DNA of 5,918 nucleotides from Candidatus Latescibacterota bacterium (GCA_030613045.1 JAUWMS010000188.1:1-5918), one strand, 5' to 3'. Positions 1-5,066 are shown, numbered from the stretch's first letter. The notes: generated by a model from the letters alone, not told the origin. Made by a program: numbers and translations.

Positions 1-1
1 C

Positions 2-1087
2 ATGAAACGGGCGCTCCGGTTGTCCGAACGAGCGCGGGGACAGACCAGCCCGAATCCTCTCGTGGGTGCGGTCCTTGTGCGGGACGGGCGGATCGTGGGC
101 GCGGGCTATCATCGCCGCGCCGGGGAACCTCATGCGGAGGCGGGCGCTTTGGATCGGGCGGGCGCGCAGGCCGAAGGAGCCGCGTTGTACGTGAGTTTAG
201 AGCCCTGCTGCCACTATGGTCGGACCCCGCCGTGCGTGGATCGGATTATCGAGCGGGGTGTCTCGGAGGTGGTGTGCGCGCTGACAGATCCGGATCCACG
301 GGTCTCCGGCAGAGGGATCGAGAAGCTGAGGGAGGCAGGCATCGAGGTCCAGCTCGGCGTATTGGAGGACGCGGCGCGGAAGACAAACGAGGTGTATCTC
401 AAATACATTACCACCGGCATGCCCTTCGTGATCCTGAAGCTGGCTCAGTCCTTAGATGGCCGGATCGCCACGCATACAGGGGACTCGAAGTGGATTACCG
501 GAGAGCAGGCGCGGCGCTTTGTCCACCGGCTTCGGAGTCAGGCGGACGCTGTGATGGTGGGTGTGGACACGGTGATCCGGGACGATCCGCAGCTCAACGT
601 GCGTTGGGTGAAGGGGAAGCATCCCTTCAAGATCATCCTGGACACCCGACTTCGCATTCCAATGGCGGCTCAGGTTTTCGGAGGAGAACGGACGATTCTC
701 GCCACCACGGAGCGATCTTCGGAGGAGCAGCGAAAGCTCGTCGAGGAAAAAGGCGCCCAGGTCTGGATCCTGCCGGAACGGGACGGTCATGTGGACCTCA
801 CCGAGGCCATGCGAAAAGCCGGACGAGAAGGCATCACGAGCATCCTGATCGAAGGCGGCTCGAAGGTGGCGACCTCGGCGCTCAAGGCCGGAGTCGTGGA
901 TAAGCTCATGATCTTCATCGCGCCGAAGCTGATCGGAGCAGGCACGGATGCTATCGGAGATTTGGGAATCGCCCGGATCGAAGAGGCCATTGAGTTGGAA
1001 GACGTGAAGCTGAGAAAAATCGGAGAGGATGTGCTCTACACTGCTACGATTTCAAAGATTTCAAAAATTGGGTGCGGGTGCTCCTAG
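2..1087 (+). CDS. ribD: Bifunctional pyrimidine deaminase/reductase RibD (5' end probably truncated by window)
   Basis: RibD carries out two consecutive cytosolic steps of riboflavin synthesis: deamination of the pyrimidine ring of the GTP-derived diaminopyrimidine, then NADPH-dependent reduction of the ribose side chain. The N-terminal cytidine-deaminase-type domain (about residues 1-140) shows PNPLVGAV (17-24), the zinc and catalytic motif HAE (44-46) and EPCCHYGRTPPC (67-78), giving zinc ligands H44, C69 and C78. The reductase domain follows (about 142-349), with LKLAQSLDGRIA (145-156), WITGEQAR (164-171), VGVDTVIRDDP (187-197), ILIEGG (281-286) and APKLIGAG (307-314). In RibD homologues the methionine at position 2 aligns with an internal Met (the YM-x-RAL motif), so the true start is probably a few codons upstream, outside the window; base 1 (c) would fit the last base of a Tyr or Phe codon. 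The last 12 residues (350-361) lie beyond the usual end of the family and are encoded by a repeat. Confidence 0.97.
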   Translation: MKRALRLSERARGQTSPNPLVGAVLVRDGRIVGAGYHRRAGEPHAEAGALDRAGAQAEGAALYVSLEPCCHYGRTPPCVDRIIERGVSEVVCALTDPDPRVSGRGIEKLREAGIEVQLGVLEDAARKTNEVYLKYITTGMPFVILKLAQSLDGRIATHTGDSKWITGEQARRFVHRLRSQADAVMVGVDTVIRDDPQLNVRWVKGKHPFKIILDTRLRIPMAAQVFGGERTILATTERSSEEQRKLVEEKGAQVWILPERDGHVDLTEAMRKAGREGITSILIEGGSKVATSALKAGVVDKLMIFIAPKLIGAGTDAIGDLGIARIEEAIELEDVKLRKIGEDVLYTATISKISKIGCGCS

Positions 1088-1128
1088 GCAATCTTTGAAC
1101 TCTTTGAACTCTTTGAAATTTAGGCAAT
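1049..1128. repeat. TTTCAAAGA / TCTTTGAAA inverted 9-bp repeat spanning the ribD stop
   Basis: The left arm has two 9-bp units, TTTCAAAGA (1050-1058) and TTTCAAAAA (1059-1067). The right arm has three tandem units, TCTTTGAAC (1092-1100), TCTTTGAAC (1101-1109) and TCTTTGAAA (1110-1118), in opposite orientation. Unit 1050-1058 is the exact reverse complement of 1110-1118. The inner parts AAAAATTG (1063-1070) and CAATCTTT (1089-1096) also pair, with one mismatch. The right arm is bracketed by an exact 8-bp direct repeat TAGGCAAT (1085-1092 and 1121-1128); the first copy contains the ribD stop codon. The transcript could fold into a hairpin carrying the ribD stop in its loop. A related motif occurs between ribH and nusB. 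Confidence 0.8.
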
Positions 1129-1137
1129 GGGGCCGGG

Positions 1138-1153
1138 AAAGGGGGGTGGCTTG
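1138..1153 (+). promoter_or_regulatory. Shine-Dalgarno and TTG start of ribE
   Basis: The purine run AAAGGGGGG (1138-1146), followed by TGGC, ends 4 nt before the TTG at 1151-1153. Translation from TTG gives the canonical riboflavin synthase N-terminus M-FTGIIEE. The alternative ATG at 1127 would add eight residues (MGPGKGGG) foreign to the family and has no good ribosome-binding site before it. The site therefore decides the start in favour of TTG. Confidence 0.8.
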
Positions 1154-1795
1154 TTTACAGGCATCATCGAAGAAACAGGAACGGTGCTCGATTTGAGGCG
1201 GATGGCCGACTTTCAGCAGATGACCGTCCAAGCGGCTCTTGTGCTGGAAGGCACCAAGCTCGGAGACAGCATCAACGTCGAGGGAGTATGCCAGACGGTG
1301 GTGGAGATAAAGGACGCGGCGTTTGTCGTCGAGTCCGTCCGGGAGACGTTGGAGCGGACGACATTAGGTGCGCTCCGGCGCGGCGATCTCGTCAATTTGG
1401 AGCGGTCGCTTCGCCTGTCGGATCGGCTGGGAGGGCACCTCGTGATGGGGCACGTGGACGGCGTAGCCCGGATCGTGCAGCGGACGGATCGGCCTCAGGG
1501 CGCGCTTTTCGGTTTTGAACTGTCCGAGACTCTGATGAAGTACATCGCCCCGAGAGGCTCTGTGGCCATAGATGGCATCAGCCTGACCGTCGTATCCGCA
1601 TCCGGGACGCGCTTCGAGGTTTCGATCATCCCGCATACCTTGGCAGAAACTACGCTATTCCACAAACGAGTCGGAGACCGCGTCAACGTGGAGGTGGACA
1701 TGCTGGCCCGGTATGTGGAGAGCGTGTTGCAAGGAAAGAACCCGGAAAATAGAGAGGGACTGACCATAAATCGACTGGGAAAAATGGGATTTTGA
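1151..1795 (+). CDS. ribE: Riboflavin synthase, alpha subunit
   Basis: This enzyme dismutates two molecules of 6,7-dimethyl-8-ribityllumazine into riboflavin and a ribitylaminouracil, the last step of the pathway, as a cytosolic trimer. The product is 214 aa from the TTG start, normal for the family. It has two tandem lumazine-binding barrels. The first (about 1-97) shows MFTGIIEETGTV, GDSINVEGVCQTV (38-50, with C47 at the position of the conserved active-site-region cysteine) and RLGGHLVMGHVDG (92-104). The second (about 98-190) shows GSVAIDGISLTV (136-147), IIPHTLAETTL (159-169) and VDMLARYVE (182-190). The C-terminal GLT-x4-LGKMGF ending matches longer family members. Two residues look unusual from memory: Q48 where Leu is common (CLTV) and M99 where Ser is common (SGHVDG). 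The gene sits 63 nt after ribD and 88 nt before ribBA. The call is not in doubt. Confidence 0.96.
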   Translation: MFTGIIEETGTVLDLRRMADFQQMTVQAALVLEGTKLGDSINVEGVCQTVVEIKDAAFVVESVRETLERTTLGALRRGDLVNLERSLRLSDRLGGHLVMGHVDGVARIVQRTDRPQGALFGFELSETLMKYIAPRGSVAIDGISLTVVSASGTRFEVSIIPHTLAETTLFHKRVGDRVNVEVDMLARYVESVLQGKNPENREGLTINRLGKMGF

Positions 1796-1799
1796 AAAA

Positions 1800-1852
1800 C
1801 GTGCTGCGTGATGCGTGATGCGCCAATCACGTTTCACGTTTTACGTTTCACG
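1800..1852. repeat. CGTGNNN heptamer array with inverted second half (ribE-ribBA)
   Basis: The left half holds CGTGCTG (1800-1806), CGTGATG (1807-1813), CGTGATG (1814-1820) and CG. The right half holds the opposite orientation at the same 7-bp period: CACG (1828-1831), TTTCACG (1832-1838), TTTTACG (1839-1845) and TTTCACG (1846-1852). The two halves can pair imperfectly through the CGTG/CACG cores around the 5-nt centre CCAAT (1823-1827). The array starts 4 nt after the ribE stop codon. The same CGTG heptamer occurs after ribBA and after the metallophosphoesterase gene. Confidence 0.85.
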
Positions 1853-1870
1853 TCTTTGATAGTCCCAAAT

Positions 1871-1886
1871 GGAAGGGATGAAAATG
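1871..1886 (+). promoter_or_regulatory. Shine-Dalgarno of ribBA, selecting the third ATG
   Basis: Three in-frame ATGs occur at 1869, 1878 and 1884. The purine-rich GGAAGG (1871-1876) lies 7 nt before the ATG at 1884 and overlaps the first ATG, so 1884 (protein beginning [11 protein letters not shown]) is the best-supported start. No comparable site precedes 1869. Confidence 0.7.
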
Positions 1887-3098
1887 TCCGATTTCGATTC
1901 AATAGAAGACGCCATCGAGGAAATCAAACAGGGCAAGATGGTCATCGTGGTGGACGACGAAGACCGGGAGAACGAAGGGGATCTGGTGATGGCCGCGGAG
2001 TGTGTGACGCCGCAGGCGATCAATTTTATGCTCACGCATGGCCGGGGGATCATCTGCCTGCCCGCCTCGGAAGCGCGGATGGAGACGCTTGAGCTGGATA
2101 TGATGGTGGAGAAAAACACCGCGCTTTTGGGAACGCCGTTCACGGTGAGCATAGACGCGGCGGAGAACACCACCACAGGCGTTTCCGCGCGCGACCGGGC
2201 GCAGACGATCCGCAAGTTCGTAGATCCTCAGGCCCGTCCGGAGGATTTTGCGCGTCCGGGCCACGTGTTCCCGCTCAAGGCGCAGCCCGGAGGCGTGCTG
2301 ACGAGAGCCGGGCACACCGAAGCAACGGTGGATCTGGCGCGTTTGGCGGGCCTGACTCCCGCGGGCATCCTGTGTGAGATTATGGACGAGGACGGCGAGA
2401 TGTCCCGGGTGCCTCAGCTGCAGAAGATGGCCAAAGCATTCGGGCTTAAATTTATCAGCATCAAGGATCTGATCGCGTATCGGTCCCGGAAGGAGAAATT
2501 GGTGACCTGTGTGGTTCAGGTGGATTTCCCCACGAAGTTCGGGGAGTTCAAGTTGCACATGTACGAGAGCACCGTAGATGAACACCACCACTTAGCGTTG
2601 GTCAAGGGCGATGTCGCCGATGGAAAATCCGTGTTGGTGCGCATCCATTCGGAATGCCTGACCGGAGACGTGTTCGGCTCTTGCCGGTGCGATTGCGGCG
2701 ATCAGTTGGCCCGGTCGTTGAGGATGATCGAGAAAGAGGGGCGCGGCGTGTTCCTCTATATGCGTCAGGAGGGCCGCGGGATCGGACTTCCGAACAAGCT
2801 CAAGGCCTACAAGCTGCAGGACAAGGGGTACGATACGGTGGAGGCCAATCTGAAGTTGGGCTTCCCCGCGGATCTGAGAAATTACGGCGTCGGCGCTCAG
2901 ATTCTATCGGATCTCGGCGTCCGGGAGATCCGGTTGCTGACGAACAATCCGGCAAAGCGCGCGGGCTTAGAGGGATACGGACTCAAGATCGTGGAGCGTG
3001 TGTCCATTGAAATATCGCCCAACAAATGGAACACGCGCTATCTCGAAACCAAGCGGGATAAGATGGGGCATATTTTGCAACTGTTGCCATCGGAATAA
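1884..3098 (+). CDS. ribBA: Bifunctional 3,4-dihydroxy-2-butanone-4-phosphate synthase / GTP cyclohydrolase II
   Basis: This fusion protein supplies both precursors of riboflavin. The N-terminal RibB half converts ribulose 5-phosphate to dihydroxybutanone phosphate plus formate. The C-terminal RibA half opens GTP to the diaminopyrimidine, releasing formate and pyrophosphate. The length of 404 aa is normal for the fusion. The RibB half (about 1-200) shows [10 protein letters not shown] (24-33), [10 protein letters not shown] (52-61), [10 protein letters not shown] (96-105), RPGHVFPL (124-131) and [16 protein letters not shown] (141-156). The RibA half (about 205-402) shows the zinc site SECLTGD-x4-SCRCDCG, with C258, C269 and C271 as expected ligands and an extra C267. 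It also shows [10 protein letters not shown] (293-302), YGVGAQIL (334-341), [17 protein letters not shown] (351-367) and [11 protein letters not shown] at the end. Both active sites look complete. The gene is flanked on both sides by CGTG heptamer arrays. Confidence 0.98.
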   Translation: MSDFDSIEDAIEEIKQGKMVIVVDDEDRENEGDLVMAAECVTPQAINFMLTHGRGIICLPASEARMETLELDMMVEKNTALLGTPFTVSIDAAENTTTGVSARDRAQTIRKFVDPQARPEDFARPGHVFPLKAQPGGVLTRAGHTEATVDLARLAGLTPAGILCEIMDEDGEMSRVPQLQKMAKAFGLKFISIKDLIAYRSRKEKLVTCVVQVDFPTKFGEFKLHMYESTVDEHHHLALVKGDVADGKSVLVRIHSECLTGDVFGSCRCDCGDQLARSLRMIEKEGRGVFLYMRQEGRGIGLPNKLKAYKLQDKGYDTVEANLKLGFPADLRNYGVGAQILSDLGVREIRLLTNNPAKRAGLEGYGLKIVERVSIEISPNKWNTRYLETKRDKMGHILQLLPSE

Positions 3099-3100
3099 AA

Positions 3101-3128
3101 CGTGAAGCGTGAAACGTGAAACGTAACA
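3101..3128. repeat. CGTGAAA heptamer array (ribBA-ribH)
   Basis: Four tandem 7-bp units, CGTGAAG (3101-3107), CGTGAAA (3108-3114), CGTGAAA (3115-3121) and the degenerate CGTAACA (3122-3128), start 2 nt after the ribBA stop. They are the same unit, on the same strand, as the left half of the array after ribE. The right half of that array is its reverse complement. Confidence 0.85.
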
Positions 3129-3136
3129 GGATAACC

Positions 3137-3161
3137 TCCCGCAGGTTACGAACCTGCGGGA
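3137..3161 (+). other. GC-rich perfect hairpin upstream of ribH
   Basis: TCCCGCAGGTT (3137-3147) is the exact reverse complement of AACCTGCGGGA (3151-3161), giving an 11-bp stem with a 3-nt ACG loop. It is followed by AGTTTAGAG, which lacks a real U-tract, so intrinsic termination would be weak at best. It lies directly after the heptamer array and ends 14 nt before the ribH Shine-Dalgarno GGGAGG (3176-3181). It could be a dispersed palindromic repeat, an mRNA stability or processing stem, or an attenuator; the sequence alone does not decide. Confidence 0.75.
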
Positions 3162-3189
3162 AGTTTAGAGCGGATGGGAGGAAAACGTC

Positions 3190-3660
3190 ATGGTCAAAAT
3201 TTACGAGGGAGAGCTTTCGGCGGTGGGGAAGCGGTTCGGGATCGTGGTGAGCCGCTTCAACGAACTGATTTCGAGAAAATTGCTGGATGGCGCGTTGGAC
3301 TGTCTGAAGCGGCATCAGGCGGAGGAAGACTACATCGAGATCGCGTGGGTTCCGGGCGCGTTCGAGATTCCCCTGACCGCGAAGAAAATGGCGGAGTCCG
3401 GCAAGTATGACGCGATCCTGTGTCTCGGTGCGGTGATTCGCGGGAGCACCCCGCACTTCGACTACGTGGCTGCGGAGGCTTCCAAGGGCATCGCCCACGC
3501 GGGCATGGACACAGGCGTTCCGGTGATGTTCGGCGTCATCACCACGGACACCGTGGAGCAGGCCATAGACCGGGCCGGAATCCGCGTCGGCAACAAGGGA
3601 TGGGATGCGGCGTTGGGCGCGATCGAGATGGTCAATCTGTTCGATGCGTTGGCGCAGTGA
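3190..3660 (+). CDS. ribH: 6,7-dimethyl-8-ribityllumazine synthase
   Basis: Lumazine synthase condenses the ribitylaminouracil (RibD branch, after dephosphorylation) with dihydroxybutanone phosphate (RibB branch), and family members assemble into pentamers or 60-mer capsids. At 156 aa it is full length for the family. Visible motifs are [10 protein letters not shown] (16-25, F23 stacking on substrate), WVPGAFEIP (53-61), [14 protein letters not shown] (80-93, H89 the catalytic histidine), [17 protein letters not shown] (114-130, R128 phosphate-binding) and NKGWDAA (135-141). The ATG is preceded by GGGAGG (3176-3181) with 8-nt spacing. All key residues are present. The gene lies 91 nt after ribBA, separated from it by a heptamer array and a hairpin, and 97 nt before nusB. 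Confidence 0.98.
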   Translation: MVKIYEGELSAVGKRFGIVVSRFNELISRKLLDGALDCLKRHQAEEDYIEIAWVPGAFEIPLTAKKMAESGKYDAILCLGAVIRGSTPHFDYVAAEASKGIAHAGMDTGVPVMFGVITTDTVEQAIDRAGIRVGNKGWDAALGAIEMVNLFDALAQ

Positions 3661-3671
3661 ACCAAGACAGC

Positions 3672-3708
3672 GATTTTCAAAGTTTTGAAGACTTTGGAAA
3701 TCTTCAAA
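3672..3708 (+). repeat. TTCAAAG/CTTTGGAA palindrome with two alternative stems (ribH-nusB)
   Basis: GATTTTCAAAGT (3672-3683) pairs with ACTTTGGAAATC (3691-3702): 12 positions with one G-U in RNA, around a 7-nt loop TTTGAAG (3684-3690). The loop is itself the exact complement of CTTCAAA (3702-3708), so the RNA could form a second stem (sharing base 3702) or a pseudoknot-like fold. The TTCAAAG core is the same as in the repeat across the ribD stop. Confidence 0.65.
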
Positions 3709-3713
3709 CGCTG

Positions 3714-3738
3714 CATTCTCCGTGTCTCTGCGGTGGAA
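3714..3738 (+). other. Possible dispersed-repeat segment before nusB
   Basis: The segment containing TTCTCCGTGTCTCTGCGGTG (3717-3736) directly follows the palindrome and directly precedes the nusB Shine-Dalgarno AGAAGGA (3740-3746). From memory it resembles strings that recur between genes in assembled genomes of uncultured bacteria. Only one copy is present in this window, so repeat status cannot be shown here. Confidence 0.3.
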
Positions 3739-3757
3739 CAGAAGGAAAAACAAAATA

Positions 3758-4228
3758 ATGGCAACGAGAAGAATGGCCCGGGAAGTGGCATTAAAAGCTC
3801 TGTACGCAGCCGATAGTTCCGGGGAACTCGATCCCGGTCTAATGGAGCGCCTCGCTTCGGAGGAGAAGCTGTCCGACCGCCTTCGGGATTTCGCACGCAC
3901 CCTCTGCCGGACAGCTTGGGAGAACCGGGTGGAGTACGACGACCTGATCGCCGGGAAGGCCGAGCATTGGGCCTTGCATCGGATCGTCCGCATGGACCGG
4001 ATCATCCTGAGGATGGCCCTCACGGAATTTTTCGTCTTCAAAGATGTCCCCCAAAAAGTGATCCTCGACGAGGCCATCGAACTGGCGCGAGTGTATAGCA
4101 CGGATAAATCCCCGGGTTTTGTGAATGGCGTTTTGGATGCGCTGATTATTCCGGTGGAGGGGGAGCAGGAAAGTTCAAATGACGAAGCTCAAATGACAAA
4201 TGAATGTCAAATGCCAAAGCCCGAATGA
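3758..4228 (+). CDS. nusB: Transcription antitermination factor NusB
   Basis: NusB is a small all-helical RNA-binding protein that, with NusE (ribosomal protein S10), binds boxA RNA and supports antitermination, chiefly of rRNA operons. It often follows ribH in bacteria. Visible motifs are RRMAREVALKALYAAD (4-19), the Nus helix around WALHRIVRMDRIILRMALTE (71-90) and the conserved end VPQKVILDEAIELA (97-110) plus KSPGFVNGVLDALI (117-130). The chosen ATG gives the family-typical N-terminus and has AGAAGGA 11 nt upstream; the frame is open back to a GTG at 3722, but that would add 12 foreign residues. The normal domain ends near residue 131. Residues 140-156 are encoded by the AAATGAC repeat, forming a hydrophilic tail probably not needed for function. 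The core assignment is secure; the role of the tail is unknown. Confidence 0.95.
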   Translation: MATRRMAREVALKALYAADSSGELDPGLMERLASEEKLSDRLRDFARTLCRTAWENRVEYDDLIAGKAEHWALHRIVRMDRIILRMALTEFFVFKDVPQKVILDEAIELARVYSTDKSPGFVNGVLDALIIPVEGEQESSNDEAQMTNECQMPKPE

Positions 4229-4278
4229 CAAATTTTTGGACCAGGCCTTTGTCATTCGGATTTTGATAGTTGACATTC
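4175..4278. repeat. AAATGAC 14-bp repeats and 77-bp near-palindrome spanning the nusB stop
   Basis: Units of 14 bp follow one another: TCAAATGACGAAGC (4175-4188), TCAAATGACAAATG (4189-4202), TCAAATGCCAAAGC (4207-4220) and the looser CCGAATGACAAATT (4221-4234). The second part forms a large inverted repeat. The inner arms CCGAATGACAAA (4221-4232) and TTTGTCATTCGG (4248-4259) are exact over 12 bp with a 15-nt loop. The outer arms GAATGTCAA (4202-4210) and TTGACATTC (4270-4278) are exact over 9 bp. They are joined by equal 10-nt segments that pair partly. The nusB stop codon (4226-4228) lies inside the stem. The last 17 codons of nusB are made of this repeat. The inner stem is followed by ATTTTG, so weak termination is possible. 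Confidence 0.85.
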
Positions 4279-4293
4279 CCCGATGGAGGGGCT

Positions 4294-5019
4294 ATGCGCT
4301 ACGGAATCATCTCCGATATTCACGGTAACTTAGAGGCCTTGCACGCTGTCCTGGAGCATTTGAGCCAGGAGCGGATTGATCGGTACGTCTGCCTCGGCGA
4401 TCTGGTCGGATACGGGGCGAATCCGAACGAATGTGTGGCGTTGGTGCGGGAGCTTACCGATTGGGTGATCGCAGGCAATCACGATTGGGTGGCTGTGGGG
4501 TTGGCCGACAGCCGCGCCTTCAACCCGCATGCAAAAAACGCGGCGCTTTGGACGGCCCGATGTTTGACGGAGGAGCACCGGAGCTATCTTTGCAGCCTGC
4601 CGCTGAAACGGCCCGATGGCGAATTTCTCTTCGTCCATTCCACGCCGGAAGAGCACGGACGATGGCGCTACATCCTTTCCCCGAATGAAGCCGGGAAGCA
4701 TTTCGACACACTGAACGCCCAAATCTGTTTCATCGGGCATTCGCATCGGCCGGTCGTGTTTGCACAGGATGACGACGGGCAAGTGCTGGTGTTGGGGACG
4801 GATTTTCGTATCAAGCCCAATTGGAAATATATCGTCAATGTGGGCAGTGTGGGCCAGCCGAGAGACGGGGATCCGAGAGCCTCTTATGCGGTTTTCGACA
4901 CGGAGGAAACCACGGTGGAGATCAAGCGTGTCCGCTACGACATAGAAAAGGCCCAGCAAAAAATCCGACGGGCGGGACTGCCGGACATCGAGGCGGAACG
5001 ACTGGCCTACGGTGAGTAG
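4294..5019 (+). CDS. Calcineurin-like metallophosphoesterase (YfcE/MJ0936-like)
   Basis: A predicted cytosolic metal-dependent phosphatase or phosphodiesterase of 241 aa; no signal peptide or membrane segment is seen. It carries the full set of metallophosphoesterase motifs: SDIHGN (7-12; D8, H10), GDLVGYG (35-41; D36), GNHD (61-64; N62, H63), FVHSTPE (113-119; H115) and GHSHRP (148-153; H149, H151). NVGSVGQPRDGDPRASY (182-198) and the C-terminal YDIEKAQQKIRRAGLP fit the subfamily with a closing C-terminal segment. The natural substrate of most such proteins is unknown. The chosen ATG follows GGAGG (4285-4289) by 4 nt; the upstream in-frame TTG at 4270 falls within the palindrome and is unlikely. 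It sits 65 nt after nusB and 80 nt before secA. A role in the missing phosphatase step of the riboflavin pathway is only a guess from position. Confidence 0.92.
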   Translation: MRYGIISDIHGNLEALHAVLEHLSQERIDRYVCLGDLVGYGANPNECVALVRELTDWVIAGNHDWVAVGLADSRAFNPHAKNAALWTARCLTEEHRSYLCSLPLKRPDGEFLFVHSTPEEHGRWRYILSPNEAGKHFDTLNAQICFIGHSHRPVVFAQDDDGQVLVLGTDFRIKPNWKYIVNVGSVGQPRDGDPRASYAVFDTEETTVEIKRVRYDIEKAQQKIRRAGLPDIEAERLAYGE

Positions 5020-5021
5020 GG

Positions 5022-5066
5022 CGTGCAGCGTAAGGCGGAGTGCGTGGTTTTTAATCCAAAATCCGC
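5022..5066. repeat. Degenerate CGTGNNN heptamers followed by AATCCNN heptamers (phosphoesterase-secA)
   Basis: Four 7-bp-phased units, CGTGCAG (5022-5028), CGTAAGG (5029-5035), CGGAGTG (5036-5042) and CGTGG (5043-5047), begin 2 nt after the stop codon. They are followed by AATCCAA (5053-5059) and AATCCGC (5060-5066), also at 7-bp period. The array is more degenerate than those after ribE and ribBA, but it keeps the same phase, unit and position relative to the stop. Confidence 0.6.

Noticed and set aside
232..903. Overlapping +1-frame open frame inside ribD
   Set aside because: Composition is Arg/Gly/Asp-rich as expected for an out-of-frame reading of GC-rich DNA; ribD itself is intact.
1796..1883. 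FMN riboswitch or other known riboswitch in the rib gaps
   Set aside because: No conserved FMN-aptamer segments were seen in any junction; the gaps consist of repeats. An FMN element would be expected upstream of ribD, outside the window.
3137..3170. Intrinsic terminator after ribBA
   Set aside because: The stem is strong but followed by AGTTTAGAG rather than a run of T, and ribH directly downstream belongs to the same pathway and has no visible promoter of its own.
3722..3757. GTG at 3722 as the nusB start
   Set aside because: It would add 12 basic residues absent from NusB proteins and has no ribosome-binding site; ATG 3758 has AGAAGGA upstream.
2983..4101. Long antisense open frame (372 codons) across ribH and most of nusB
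   Set aside because: It spans two unmistakable sense genes and the repeats between them, has no recognisable motif, and arises from the GC-rich codon bias of the + strand genes.
4175..4234. CRISPR-like array
   Set aside because: Units are only 14 bp, adjoin each other without unique spacers, are degenerate, and run into a coding sequence; no cas gene is nearby.
4270..4298. TTGACA (4270-4275) with TATGCG 17 nt downstream as a promoter
   Set aside because: The -35-like box is the outer arm of the palindrome, the -10 match is poor, and the start of transcription would fall inside the coding sequence.
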